A stretch of DNA of 64,000 bases from Paroedura picta (taxonomy: Eukaryota; Chordata; Lepidosauria; Squamata; Gekkonidae), in the NCBI RefSeq assembly GCF_049243985.1, contig NC_135384.1:11342501-11406500 (forward strand). The letters run 5' to 3'. A model generated the notes under the pieces. It saw only the letters and a program-made list of their open reading frames with translations, searched no databases and had not been told where the DNA came from. The translations under genes and the position numbers were made by a program. This document shows positions 45,874 to 58,440 of the stretch, in pieces (the first letter of the stretch is position 1; each line of letters opens with the position of its first letter).

Positions 45874-46775
45874 TTAAGACCTATTCCTTATCAGCTGTTC
45901 TCTTTTGTTCAGTTCAGGCCTCAGGAGAATGATATAGCACTTTGGGGAAAAGATACAGCCTAGTAGGCCACCACTGGAAGCTAAGATGGAGAAGATCTCC
46001 ACGGCTACCATGTCTTTTCCTTTAGTGCTCAGGTAGGTTGGGACAAAGGACAGCCACACACTACAAAAGACCAACATGCTGAAGGTGATGAATTTGGCTT
46101 CATTGAAGCTGTCAGGCAAATTCCTGGCTAGGAAAGCCACAATGAAGCAGAAGGTAGCCAGGAATCCGATGTAACCCAAGACACAGTAAAACATGGTGAC
46201 TGACCCTTCATTGCATTGCACAATGATTTCTGTACTCATTGAAAGCATGTCCGTATCTGGGAAGGGAGGAGAAGTAGCAAGCCAAATGGCACAAATGCTA
46301 ACTTGAACAAAGGAACAAGAAATAACAATATAATATGCCAAATGTTTCCCTACCCATTTTCGAAAAAGGCTTCCTGGCTTGGAGGCCATAAATGCCACAA
46401 TAACGGTCACTGTTTTTGCCAGGACAGAAGAAACAGCAACAGAGAAGATGATGCCAAATGTCATCTGTCTGAGCAGGCAAGTCACCTTGTTAGGCTGCCC
46501 AATGAAGAACAAAGAGCAGAGGAAGCAAAGGAGGAGAGAGATGAGCAGAATGTAGGTCAAGGTCCGGTTGTTGGCTTTAACAATCGGGGTGTCCTTGTGC
46601 ATTAGGAAGGCCAGAAGCACCAGAGCTGTTATCAGAGAGAAGGAAAGAGCTAAAGAGGCCAAAATAATGCTCATAGGCTCAGAGAATGACAGAACATTTA
46701 GAATCTTGGGAAGGCAATGGTCTTGTCCTTGGTTTGGATAATGATCTTTAAAGCAGGTGATGCAATAATCCATGT
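45874..46775 (-). CDS. V2R E exon 6 (7TM)
   Basis: 902 nt with stop, open, [20 protein letters not shown] to [12 protein letters not shown] in TM5 as C and F; SPKC in TM7 as [13 protein letters not shown] in loop 1. Confidence 0.97.
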
Positions 46776-47073
46776 CTGAAATAAGAAGATAACTTGCTTA
46801 GACATTTTTATCAGACTTATTCATGATTGGTGGAGGGGTTAGATTACCAATAAGGAAGGAAGGAAGGAAGGAAGGAAGGAAGGAAGGAAGGAAGGAAGGA
46901 AGGAGGGAAGGAAGGAAGGAAGGAAGGAAGGAAGGAAAGGAGGGAGGAAGGGAGGAAGGAAGGAAGGATGGAAGGAAGGAAAAGGAAGGAAGGAAGGCAG
47001 GAAGGAAGGAAGGAAGGAAGGGAGACAGGGAGGAAGGAAGGCAGGCAGGGAGCAAGGCAGGAAAGGAAGGAGG

Positions 47074-47106
<33 letters not shown>

Positions 47107-50100
47107 AGGGAGGGAGGGAGGGAGGGAGGGAGGACGTATTTGTAAGATAGTACCTAAAAAAAAGAGCCTCTTGTGGCGCAGAGTGGTAAGGCAGCCGTCT
47201 GACAGCTTTGCCCATGAGGTTGGGAGTTCAATCCCAGAAGCTGGCTCAAGGTTGACTCAGCCTTCCATCCTTCTGAAGTCGGTAAAATGAGTACCCAGCT
47301 TGCTGGGGGGTAAAGGGTAATGACTGGGGAAGGCACTGGCAAACCACCCCGTATTGAGTCTGCTATGAAAACGCTAGAGGGCTTCACCCCAAGGGTCAGA
47401 CATGACTCAGTGCTTGCACAGGGGATACCTTTACCTTTACCTAAAATTTTATGATCCACAGTTCATAGACTTGTCCTAATATTGAAAATATGTAAGAAGC
47501 AATGTCCTGATTTGCCCCTTTAGGGATTTATTCAGATGAGAGCAAGAATCCTCTTGTGGTTACAGAACTTTGTGGGGGACTTCAGTAGTTCCTGTTAATA
47601 CTTCTTAATCTCTTACCAAAAAAACAAACATAAAACAAAATAGAACTGAAGCCTGCTGATGTCCAGGGATTCTGTTTTCTTTAAATTTGAATGCCTTTAA
47701 CATCTGAAAATCTTTGGAAATAAATAGACAAATCTGCAGGAATGTTCAACATGAGGAAGTGTAAGGTGTGAAAAATAAAATCTCTGGTTTTGCTAATGAA
47801 GTCCAAATTGGCAGAAACTGAAAAGGAAAGAGACCTCAAGATTTTATTGAATAAATCAATAAAGTGTAGACCCAATGTGCTGTTTACAGTGAAAAGTGAA
47901 CTCTAAACTAGGGACTATCAGAAAAGGGACTGGAATTCAAAAGAACAACAAAGAGTATAATAACACCCGTATGGAGATTTCTGGTCTGCCCTCAGTTGAA
48001 CTACCATGTGCAGTTCTGGACACCATATTTCAAAAAGGACATCATCAAGCTGGGGAAAGTACAGAAGTCAGCACCCAAGATAAGTAAGTGGTCAGATTTC
48101 TCCAAAGGAGGAACAGCTCTAGGCGTTTTCTAACTCTTGACGTTTTCAGTTGACAAAAGAGACAGACATGATAGAGGGTTAGAAAACATGAACTGAATAA
48201 CTTTGTCTCCCTTGCCTAAAATTCAAGGGTCTTCTAGGAAACTGACAGGCAGCAGATACAGCAGGTCAAAAGAAAACACTTCTTTATACAGCAAGTAATT
48301 AAAAACATGAAATTTGCTGCCTGTTGAAATAGAGGTGGCCAGACACATAAGCAGCTGTTAAAGGGAATCAGACAGATGCATGGAGGAGAGCCTATCAATC
48401 TGTACTAACCATGTTGACTAAAGCGGTGGTCCCCAACCACCGGGCCACGGCTCCCTCTCCCCGCCCCCCCCCCGCAGTAAGAGACTTCCCAGGCCGCAAA
48501 AGTGGCCGATTAGCTTGCGGCCTGGCAAGCTTCGTTTTGTGTGTGGGGGGGGGGGAGAGGGAAGCAGGGCAGTGCATGCGTGGCATGCGCAGCCACACGA
48601 TCGCCCTCCCCACCACCGCCGGTCCGCAGCCTTGGAAAGGATGCAGACCACTGGACTGAAGGGAATCCCCACACCCACAGGCAGCAAACTCCTGAACACC
48701 AAGGCCAGGAGGCAACTTTAGAGGATCTGTCCACTATGCCCTTTTAGTGGTAATTCAGATTAACTGGTTGGCAAGTATGGAGACAGGATCCTGGACCAGA
48801 TGGATGAATAGACAGAACCATTAGGTCTGATCCATTTCTTCTGTTTTTACTGCATAATGGGGGGAAAACAAGTTAATGTAAAAAGTATGTTTCCTCCAAG
48901 TGCAAATCTTGAAATTCCCACCCAGCAGCTGATCAAACCTTTGGGGATCTTTAACAGGAGCAATCATTATATGAACATCTCCTACCCTCTTTGTCTGACA
49001 TTTTCCCTTCTGGACACCGTTCACAATCATAGCAGCAGAATTTCTCCCCTTCCTTCTTCTTCCTGCTGTAGCCAGGCTTGCACTTATCATTACACCGAGA
49101 GAAAGGAGGTACCTGTCCTTGAAGAAAGCAGAAAGATAGAACTGAGAAGCCATTTTGCTTCGGAATTATGTCACTTCAGTAATGGAGGTGATATCAGAGA
49201 TCTCAAGATGTCTCATTCTCCAAAGCAAGGTAGAATCAACGATGGTTCTTTTGAGAGGCAATGAGATGTTTTCACACCTGTGGAACTTGTCTGTCCCCGT
49301 TAATCCTGTCCTCTGACAGCAAATTTCATGGGTAAAACATTAATGGAGCTTGTTTGATCCCCCTAAACCATCTGCCTACCCATTTCTATTTGTTTGAGAG
49401 ACACTAAGGTAACTTCTCACATGTGAAAGGTGTCTGTTCCACTGAATCCTGTCCTCGTGGATGATTACTCTTTCGCTCAGAGGAACATGAGGATCCAGTC
49501 TCCCGATCTTGACTCTGACGTAAGACTTATTCGGAAAAGTGACCAAGTTGGTAATATCAAATCCACCTTTCAGTTCTCCTTGTTCATCAAAGGCCACTTT
49601 GACTCCAGCACTGTTGTTGAAAGCAATTCTCTGAAGAAGGGTGTGGAGCTTGGGGGAAAGAGAAAGAGCATTAAGTAGGATGGGATCAATGGCATGGACT
49701 GGAGTGTGCTCGCCAATGCCGTTCAGTTTCCAATAGATTTTTCGATTCCGTTCTTCTAGGAGAGAAGTCATTCATGAATGCAAGTATTTGGTTTTTGCTC
49801 CTGAGAACGGACTTCCACTGCCAGACACAAGGCAAAGCAGTGAAGTGCGATTCCAGCTGTCAAAAAGGAAGTTTCCATAGCCCAGTTTTGAGCATATGAT
49901 TTCGATTTAAAGGGCAGGGTAGAAGAGGAGTTGGGTTTTTTGACCTTGCCATTTGCCACTTGAAGGAGCCTCAAAGCAGCTTACAATTGTTTACCCTTTC
50001 TCTCCCCATGGCAACCCTACTGTGAAGTAGGTGAGGCTGAGAGAGCTCTGAGGATACTGTGACTTGCCCAAGGTCACCCATTTGGCTTCGTTTGGAGAAG

Positions 50101-53100
50101 AAGTGGGGAATCAAACAAGGTTCTCCAGATTAGAGGCCACTGCTATACTACCTACACTGGGTAGTAGGTTAGGCGAAAGACCTCTACTGGACACCCTGGA
50201 GAGCTACTCCTAGTCTTAATACTTGTTGTTACAGTGCGCTGATTCAATATAATTTTTCTGCATAAGTCTTCAAAGAGGTAATAAGATGTGGTATTAAAGG
50301 AGAATATGAGCCTCTTGTGGCACAGGGTGGTAAGGCAGCATACATACAGTCTGAAGCTCTGCCCATGAGGCTGGGAGTTCAATCCCGGCAGCCGGCTCAA
50401 GGTTGACTCAGCCTTCCATCCTTCCAAGGTCGGTAAAATGAGTACCCAGCTTGCTGGGGGGTAAACGGTAATGACTGGGGAAGGCACTGGCAAACCACCC
50501 CGTATTGAGTCTGCCATGAAATGCTAGAGGGCGTCACCCCAAGGGTCAGACATGATCCGGTGCTTGCACAGGGGATACCTGTACCTTTACCGTTATTAAA
50601 GCACAGATAAAGGCCACAATTCTATAGGATTATCTCTGGCTTTGGGAATATTCCTAGAGCATCATGCTAAGGAGAAAAGTTCAACATTAGGTTTTCACAC
50701 AGTACTCATTTTGCACGGTTAGTGCTCCTTTGCAAAATCCTGATATTTGTCAGCTATAAGGACAGAACAAAGATCTCTTGAACAGTGATTAAAACTCTTA
50801 ACTCATTTTTTCCCCTTGAGGGATTGAGCCATTCTCTTTTCTCTACTCAGACAACATTTCGCTGAAACCATGAAGGGAATAGTCTGCAACCCCTAGAACA
50901 ATGTGAGGGGTGATTTGTAAAGGCATGCAGCTTCAAAAATTGATAGCCAGATCTAAATTTCAATTATTTAGGCTATGTAACTGTTATGGATATATTGTTA
51001 TGGATATATTATTTTATCCAATTTTCTTTTGATTTTGCTCAGTATCTTGTGTTTTCAAAAGCTGTGTTCCTTTCCAGTTCTTTAATAAATGGTATTTCAT
51101 TGAATAATATTTCATTGAGCCTCTGCCCATGAGGCTGGGTGTTCAATCCTAGCAGCTCAAGGTTGACTCAGCCTTCCATCCTTCCAAGGTTGGTAAAATG
51201 AGTATCCAGCTTGCTGGGGGGCAAACAGTAATGACTGGGGGAGGCACTGGCAAACCACCCCATATAGAGTCTGCCATGAAAACGCTAGAGGGCGTCCCCC
51301 CAAGGGTTAGACATGACCCGGTGCTTGCACCGGGGACACCTTTACTATTTCATTGAAAAGTCAGTCATTTTGGTTTGTACTAACCAAATTAAAGCCCCTG
51401 ACTCAGGTATACCAAAAGAGACTCAGGTATACCAAAAGAGAGGAAGCGAGGGGTAACAGCTACCCTACTTTCCAGTATAACCAAAGAACTAAGCCTAGAA
51501 TGGAAATGTGAAAGACATATCACCATTCAAGTTCATCGGAAGAGAATGCCCTTTATTGTTATGACTTAATGATGGCAACAAAATCCAGAGAATGGGGAAA
51601 TTCAGGAGTAGAGGGAGTCAGAAGCCTCACTGGGCAGGAGATCCATGACAGCTAAGTGACTTCCGGACTTTCTGGTGTGCAGGAAAAAAGACTAAAATGT
51701 CCTATTCTCTCACTCTAACCATGATATTAAACCCTAAGCATAGCAGGGGATTGTTTTCCTCCAAGTGAAGAATAATTACCTTCCAAAGGGGCACCTTCAG
51801 AGAAGCCAAGCTTCCTCCATTATCCACTGCTGCCTACATTATCCACTTACCAAAATCCCAAATTCTACACATGACAGGAGTCTGCTTTATGCCAACTTAA
51901 AAGTTATTACCTTCCATGGTTGCACATTCAGAGAAGCCAGGTTGTCTCCATTATCCACTGCTCTGTGCTTGGCTCTAGATGAGTCCAAGATGTGTAGGGC
52001 GTGTGCAAGGGCATAGACAGCATTGTATATTCTGTAGCTAGGGTCGGTCATGCTCATTTCAAAAAAAGGTGCCGGAACAGTTTCCAGTCTCTCCTGTTCA
52101 GTGCATGTTTCAACTGACTTGATTGGGTTTAGAGAACCTGGCAGCACACAATCGAACACATTCTCCCAGAAGTCCTTGATAAAACCATCTCCCTTTGCCC
52201 AGGAAGGTTTTAAAAGCTGAAGGAATTCATGGAAGCCTGGGATGTCCTTTGAAGGAATGGAGAAGGAAAGAGCCCCATGGAATAGTTCTATATCAAATGC
52301 CTTTTGAAAAGAATTGAATACAAAATCCACCTGGGCTCCTGTAATCCACACCTTTCCAATAGACGTTCTCTCCACGAATTCGGTATCTGTTAGATCTCCT
52401 ATCATGGTGGGCAAAATGATAATGCTAGCTAGACAAAGAAATGTCCCAGCTTCTCCATATACAACAATTGCATTGGCCTTGGTGTTCGGGAGATTTGTGT
52501 TACCACCGTCAATAAACTTGATCAGAAGTTCTATGTTCTCCAACTCCACATATTTCGGAGCCTTTTCTGTGAAGGCTGCACAGATTCCATTGCTGGATAG
52601 GATTGGCTCAAATGTCTGCAAGAAATGTTCTCCCCTTTCATCATCCATAGTGACGAGGCCAACCCATTTCCACTTGAAATGCAGAAGTAACTGGACGATT
52701 CCCTCATACTGAAGAGTTTCCTTAGGGAACATGCAGTAAAAGGAAGGTCGACTCATTGGGCCATTCACATCTGATTCAAAGGAGCCATAGGACAACTAAG
52801 AAGGGGAGAAGCAAATCATGTTACAAAAGGAAAATAGGAATACTTTATTGTATTTTTCACCAAAATACCCTATATACTCGCGTATAAGCCTAGGTTTTCA
52901 GCATCTTTTTTCACACTGAAAGAGCCCTCCTCGGTTTATACGCGGGGATAGACGGTGATTGAAATAAAAGCCTGCTCAAGCCAGCCAATTGTTGCTCTGG
53001 CAGCTTGTAGGACATCAACGGTTTGACTGAGGGACTCTGATCTTTTTTTCCCTTTTGCCTTCACTTCTTCCTCTGCTTAATCACTTCTTCCAAATTATTC

Positions 53101-55859
53101 TTTTGATTTCTGTGAATGAAAAGCGGGGTACAAAACCCAGCAGCTATTCATCCTCTTGACTTTTCTGTATTTGTTGGGGGGGAGGCTGGATGGGAGAGCC
53201 TGTGAGGATGGAGCATTTCCCACCCTCGGCTTCTGTGCGAGTCAAGCAGTTTGGGTGCCTCGGCTTATATGCAGGTCGGCTTATATGCAAATATATACAG
53301 TATATCAGATTAGATATCAACTTAGTTTTTTAGACTGTTGCCCATGGCTTTTGTCTGCATATTTCTTCCTTCTGCAAGTAGAACTCTCTGGAATTTTTAA
53401 ATTTATTTTAAACATTTATTAGCCAAATCAATGTGGTCCATAATGTGAATTAAACAAGTTTAAGAAGATTTAAAAAAACCCTACACATTTAATAATTAGA
53501 GGACCAAAGTGGTAAAATGAATCCTAAATGACATTGCATTCAACTTCTTCCTAAAAAATTGAAATGGGTGGGGCAGATACTACTCATAGGCAGATTGGTC
53601 CATATATACATTTATTTGTTGCAGCTGACCATAAGCTTGCCTCGAACAGGGTCAAACCTGACTCCACACACAGTGCAGCATTAGAGACAATTGTGGGGAG
53701 CTGTAGAAGATTTCTCAAAAATTTGGTTTGGGAGATTGTTCCCTAACTGTGGGGCCACCAGTGAAAAGGCACTCTCTCATTTGCCCACCAGAGGAGGAGC
53801 TTCTTGGATGGTTGGGAGACAGGAGGGTTTCTCAATTCCTGGCCCGGATTCTGTTTCCAAAGTGACCCTAGTTCCAAGCCATGTAGGGCTCTAAAGAACA
53901 ACCCTGGCAGTCGGCCTCAAGTCTTTCAATCCAACAGCAACCTGCGTGGGAGGCCTTAAATGTTTCTTCTCTACTACAACCCTGTCCAAAGTAGCCCTTT
54001 CTGCCTGGGGAGCTGATCTTTATACTTTGCAGATTAGCTGTAATTCCAGGAGATCATCAGGCACCACCTGGATGTTGGCTACCCCTAGGCTGGAAATATT
54101 CCTGGAGGTTTAAGGTGGGATTTCAAAATTATATAATGCTTCAGAGTCCAGCCTTCAAAGGAGACATTTTTGCCTGCTGTTGGGAGGGAGTGGTGCAGGT
54201 GTGTCCCTCCTGGCCTATGGATTATGGCCAGCCCTACCAGCAACTGCTTGTATTCTGGGGCACAGACAGACAGACCAACATCAATCCTGAGAGTTTGGAA
54301 AATGCCGGATGATCTAAATAAATATTTACAGCCTGAAACTGTATATAGTGAATATAATATAAATATAATCCCCATTCTCTGATCATACCTGTGGGATCTT
54401 GTAAAGACTTAAGAGAGTTGCCATATCTGTTGTGGTTTTAGAAGTGTGTCCCCCAATGATGCCAATCATGTTTTGAGGCATGCCACATTTGTAGTTTGGG
54501 ATGAATCCATGTGATGTGAAGAGCATGTCCATGGTGATCCTGTAAATCCATTTTTCAAGGGTGGTGGAGTCACGGATGTGGAACCCAAGAGTGACATTGG
54601 GCAATATGCTGGGGTTCGCATTGATCTCACGGATGGCAAACACCAAGGCAAGGACATGCTGGTAGAAATTTGTTATCAGGCTGCAAAGAGAATCATTCAT
54701 TGTTTTAGAAGAGAATGCTTCAATGTACAGGTTCTGGATTAGTCATGATAACTTTGGGGTCCCATCTGAATCAGAGGAATAACCCATCTATATCCACTTC
54801 TCATTTCCCATAGCACAGTGCTCCTGGGAAACCCACAAGTTGGACAAGGAGCCATCAGTCATTCCCACTGTACCCCAAGGACTGGAATTCAAAGGAATAC
54901 TGGAAGGTCCTGGTAGTTACCAAAACCAATGGCCCATGATAGATCCATTAATGTATCTTATTCCCTTTTGGCTATGTAATGCTATATTATTCAGCACAGA
55001 CAGTGTTCTGTGAAGAATTACTTGGAGATGTCTGTTCTACCCTTATTTTGAGTTTTACTATTGTGAAGCATGGAGAAGACACTCTTGTTCTACTCTTTTC
55101 CAAACTCTGCATAATCTTATTCACTTTTTTGTTATGCATTTTGTACAATATGCTAGAGATATTGAACTTGAGGGACAAAAATCATCCCTACCGATGTCAC
55201 ACATGGTTTGATATGTACTGATAAACGTAACAAATCTCTTGTGTCAAAATATCTTCGCATATTCACCATCCTGATATTTACTCAGAAGCTTAATATATTT
55301 TTGAATTATTAGGTCTCTCCTCATTACTTTTCCCCTACAATTTAGATATCCCTTGTGCAGAATGGAGGTGTATTTTGTGCCCTTTAAAAATAAATCCCTA
55401 CCTGCTGCTCTAAACGTTCTAATTTAGGATAGCTCAGTGCATACAGGCTGTAACCAAAAAGAGTGCAGTCCCCTCAGGGTTCCTTAAAGAAGCAACGTGT
55501 CCTGTCACTGGAAAAGGATCATCTTTTGTCTGGGAACAGGAGGTCTTCCTTTTGGTAGCCACCGAACTTAGCGTCCATCCGTTACTTTTAAAAACGCCCA
55601 CCTAGTTTTGCAAACATACCAGATTTCCTCAAATAAAATCAGACTTCGTCATCTTTTCTATGTCAGAGGATCACTGATTCACTTACAATGGCTGACAGAC
55701 ATAATCCTGGTCGGAGCGCTGTTGAAATTCAACCTTTTCGGACACACACCCAATATGAGTGACAATTCCACCAATGAGGATTTCACCTGGCTGATACCAC
55801 TGATGTGGGATCTGAGGAGGATTGTTTCCAGTGCATTTCATACTATATGATTTATACAT
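45874..55859 (-). CDS. V2R gene E
   Basis: Exons: 55687-55859, 54389-54680, 51911-52795, 49421-49648, 48986-49112, 45874-46775. Exons 2-6 open with normal splice sites and phases. The leader is out of frame by the same one base as in C and D. Intron 5 is enlarged by a GGAA array of about 280 bases, a private tRNA-SINE and the hAT-like element shared with D. Intron 2 keeps the ancestral sequence where C and D have (ATAA)n. Confidence 0.93.
46851..47132. repeat. (GGAA)n microsatellite, longest copy (intron 5 of E)
   Basis: About 280 bases of GGAA, GGGA and GGCA units about 75 bases from the exon 6 acceptor. Confidence 0.97.
47160..47437 (+). mobile_element. Squamate tRNA-SINE private to E (intron 5)
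   Basis: Full element from gagcctcttgtggcgcagag to a (CCTTTA)n tail. Target duplication tacctaaaa at 47151-47159 and 47438-47446. D has the empty site (gtacctaaaattttacg). The only SINE of this family confined to one copy, so the youngest. Confidence 0.92.
47950..48830 (+). mobile_element. CR1 LINE fragment, split by a hAT-like element (intron 5 of E)
   Basis: As in D; interrupted at 48424-48653. Confidence 0.82.
48424..48653. mobile_element. Nonautonomous hAT-like element (intron 5 of E)
   Basis: Same insertion as D 35939; target duplication gactaaag (48416-48423) and gactgaag (48654-48661). Confidence 0.92.
48986..49112 (-). CDS. V2R E exon 5 (NCD3G)
   Basis: 127 nt, [20 protein letters not shown] then [18 protein letters not shown]. 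Confidence 0.94.
49268..49316 (-). repeat. Stub of exon 4 end (intron 4 of E)
   Basis: Diverged exon 4 end, orthologous to the stubs in B, C, D and F. Confidence 0.6.
49421..49648 (-). CDS. V2R E exon 4
   Basis: 228 nt, [20 protein letters not shown] to [10 protein letters not shown]. Confidence 0.94.
49918..50155 (-). mobile_element. Old Sauria-type SINE (intron 3 of E)
   Basis: Orthologue of B 15424 and D 37425. Confidence 0.75.
50308..50594 (+). mobile_element. Squamate tRNA-SINE, copy 1 (intron 3 of E)
   Basis: Same insertion as C 25831 and D 37814. Confidence 0.88.
51116..51344 (+). mobile_element. Squamate tRNA-SINE, copy 2, head deleted (intron 3 of E)
   Basis: Same insertion as C 26618 and D 38612, but about 50 bases of the tRNA head are gone, joined at ctct. 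Confidence 0.85.
51780..51832 (-). repeat. Stub of a B/F-type exon 3 end (intron 3 of E)
   Basis: Encodes ...[16 protein letters not shown] and keeps a GT donor. Orthologous to the stubs in C and D. Confidence 0.8.
51911..52795 (-). CDS. V2R E exon 3
   Basis: 885 nt, open, [20 protein letters not shown] to ASLNVQPWK. Private VNGPM and PKETLQYEG changes. Confidence 0.95.
52867..53306. mobile_element. Small DNA transposon with inverted ends (intron 2 of E)
   Basis: Same element and site as C 28397 and D 40387. Confidence 0.75.
53602..53729 (-). mobile_element. Shortened retroposon (intron 2 of E)
   Basis: Same insertion as C 29127 but lacking about 70 bases of the tail side. Target duplications have decayed (ggcagattggtcc, gggagattgttcc). 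Confidence 0.7.
53980..54178. repeat. Unclassified interspersed repeat (intron 2 of E)
   Basis: As C 29570 and D 41603. Confidence 0.6.
54389..54680 (-). CDS. V2R E exon 2
   Basis: 292 nt, open; [40 protein letters not shown], ending KIPQ. Confidence 0.94.
55687..55859 (-). CDS. V2R E exon 1 (start uncertain)
   Basis: [20 protein letters not shown] then [20 protein letters not shown]; donor GTAAGTG. Leader ATG out of frame. Confidence 0.75.
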
Positions 55860-55864
55860 AAGCA

Positions 55865-57110
55865 ACACATTGACATCAGCAGCATCATCACAGATTCTTC
55901 CTAGTGCAGTCAAAACATGCCTCTCTCTATGTAGTCTCTCTGGAGTCTCCTTTATGGCGTTGTCATTCGTTTCCACCTGGTTTGAAAAAGATAACTCAGG
56001 TGGCTCCAACACTATTTTAAAGGGTATAAATATGAACCTTATCTTTAATTTCCCAACTCTTTGATTTATAAGCTACCTGAGAGATAGAGATATGAAAACT
56101 GCCTCTCTCTAGTCCCCCGTTTTAGCAGAGACTGGCTCAGTGGTGGCTTTCATCACCAGAACGTTGAGACTTTATTTCTGATTTGTTTTCTGTCTCCTTC
56201 TGGAAAGGGATTCGAAGTTCGACAGGGTGAAGAAATGGCAGTAATTTCGATAATTATAGTGAAGCTAATCTCCTCTGAAGCTAATCTCCTCCTCTGTTGT
56301 TCATATACAGGGATAATTTGAGGCAAAAATAGTGAACAAAAATCTTTGTTTTAACTTAGCTTCTCTCTAGGGAGACCGACAGGTGGAATGGTGATCTTAG
56401 ACCCCAGAGGTCCCCCCCCATCCATTATGTAATTCAAAGAATAACCTGAGAGATTCTCAAAAGGGAAGAGACCATGCAAAAACTGTGAACAACTTCTTTT
56501 CGGACTCACGTATCTGTTTATTTAATTACAACAGCTTTTTTTCAAACTTTCAACAATGGAGGAACCCCTAAAATAATTTTCCAGACTTCATGGAATCCTA
56601 GAAGTGATGTCAACCTCCCAGCCATGCCCCCCATAAGTTACATGTCACCAAAAATTGACCACCACCTATGTTAACAGGCAGGCTTGGCTAAGAGCTGTTC
56701 CCCTGGGGAAAAAAACAAAACACTTTCTCCCTGGTTAGCTAAAACCTCCCTCCGCTTACCTTGGCTTAGCTACACAAATAGCTTTGCATGTTGCAAGCAA
56801 GATCTCACTGCAATGATTGGATTAGCTCCACCAGGGAGCTTAGCCATCGGTCTACCTCACTTCTCCCACACTATTGCCCTGGGAAGCAGGGCAAAGGCAG
56901 AAAAGAGGGAGTGGGAAAGCAAGGAACTGCCCTGTCTGTCCTTTGAAAGTTTATATGCCCGTCTCCAAAGCAGATTTGCGATTCGGACATGCTATTCAAT
57001 GGTGCTGGCTGATTTGGGTAATATCCGTATGATCCGTGCTCTAATTAAGCCTGATTCTTATACTTTTCATCTGAAACTGTCCACAATGCAAATGCATACC
57101 ACAACCCAAA
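55865..57110. other. Spacer E/F, 5' flank of E, no gene seen
   Basis: Shared with the C/D and D/E spacers but more diverged. It includes the recurring 155-codon ORF (56684-57151), with many amino-acid changes. Confidence 0.45.
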
Positions 57111-57114
57111 AGTA

Positions 57115-57209
57115 TTTCCAGTGCACTTCATACTATGTAATTAATAAATGACTATAAAATTTACTCAAGCAACAGCATGGGTATCAGCAGCTACAGCACA
57201 GATTCTGCC
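57115..57209 (-). repeat. Exon 1 relic of a lost A-type V2R
   Basis: Same relic as at 32702 and 44735, upstream of gene E. Confidence 0.75.
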
Positions 57210-57278
57210 ATTTGCAACCCAAACACACCTCTCTCCACATGGACTCTCCAGGACTCTTCTAGACCATTGTCATTAGAT

Positions 57279-57409
57279 AAGCCTGGATTCAAGAAAATAA
57301 CTCAGATGGGTCTTGTCCCTTAGAATCATAGAGTCATAGAGTTGGAAGGGGCCATTAAGGCCATCTAGTCCAACCCCCTGCTCAACGTTATTTTCTTGAA
57401 ACCAGGCTT
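57279..57409 (-). mobile_element. CR1 3' end flanked by a 23-bp inverted repeat
   Basis: Arms at 57279-57301 and 57387-57409, one mismatch (ggattc for ggtttc). Confidence 0.85.
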
Positions 57410-57538
57410 CCGACACACTTGAAAGATAGTGAATAAAGATATGAAAGGTGCCTCTTTCTGGTTCTTCATTGCAGCCATGAATGACTCGCGCTTTTATAAT
57501 CAGAGCTTTGAGAACACATGGATGGCTGATAAAAGTAT

Positions 57539-58440
57539 TTAAGACCTATTCCTTATCAGCTGTTCTCTTTTGTTCAGTTCAGGCCTCAGGAGAATGATAT
57601 AGCACTTTGGGAAAAAGATACAGCCTAGTAGGCCACCACTGGAAGCTAAGATGGAGAAGATCTCCACGGCTACCATGTCTTTTCCTTTAGTGCTCAGGTA
57701 GGTTGGGACAAAGGACAGCCACACACTACAAAAGACCAACATGCTGAAGGTGATGAATTTGGCTTCATTGAAGCTGTCAGGCAAATTCCTGGCTAGGAAA
57801 GCCACAATGAAGCAGAAGGTAGCCAGAAATCCGATGTAACCCAAGACACAGTAAAACATGGTGACTGACCCATCATTGCATTGCACAATGATTTCTGTAC
57901 TCAATGAAATCATGTCCGTATCTGGGAAGGGAGGAGAAGTAGCAAGCCAAATGGTACAAATGTCAATTTGAACAAAGGAACAATAAATAACAATATAATA
58001 TGCCAAATGTTTCCCCACCCATTTTCGAAAAAGGCTTCCTGGCTTGGAGGCCATAAATGCCACAATAACAGTCACTGTTTTTGCCAGGACAGAAGAAACA
58101 GCAACAGAGAAGATGATGCCAAATGTCATCTGTCGGAGCAGGCAAGTCACCTTGTTAGGCTGCCCAATGAAGAACAAAGAGCAGAGGAAGCAAAGGAGAA
58201 GAGAGATGAGCAGAATGTAGGTCAAGGTCCGGTTGTTGGCTTTAACAATCGGGGTGTCCTGGTGCATTAGGAAGGCCAGAAGCACCAGAGCTGTTATCAG
58301 AGAGAAGGAAAGAGCTAAAGAGGCCAAAATAATGCTCATAGGCTCAGAGAATGACAGAATGTTTAGAACCTTGGGAAGGCAATGGTCTTGTCCTTGGTTT
58401 GGATAATGACCTTTAAAGCAGGTGATGCAATAATCCATGT
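57539..58440 (-). CDS. V2R F exon 6 (7TM)
   Basis: 902 nt with stop, open, [20 protein letters not shown] to REQLIRNRS. Private [16 protein letters not shown] in TM4 and [16 protein letters not shown] in the following loop; an acidic residue (D) now lies within TM4. Confidence 0.97.

Noticed and set aside
46798-47290. Long PSLP-like and GRKE-rich ORFs over the GGAA arrays of D and E
   Set aside because: They are translations of a microsatellite in all frames and have no coding meaning.
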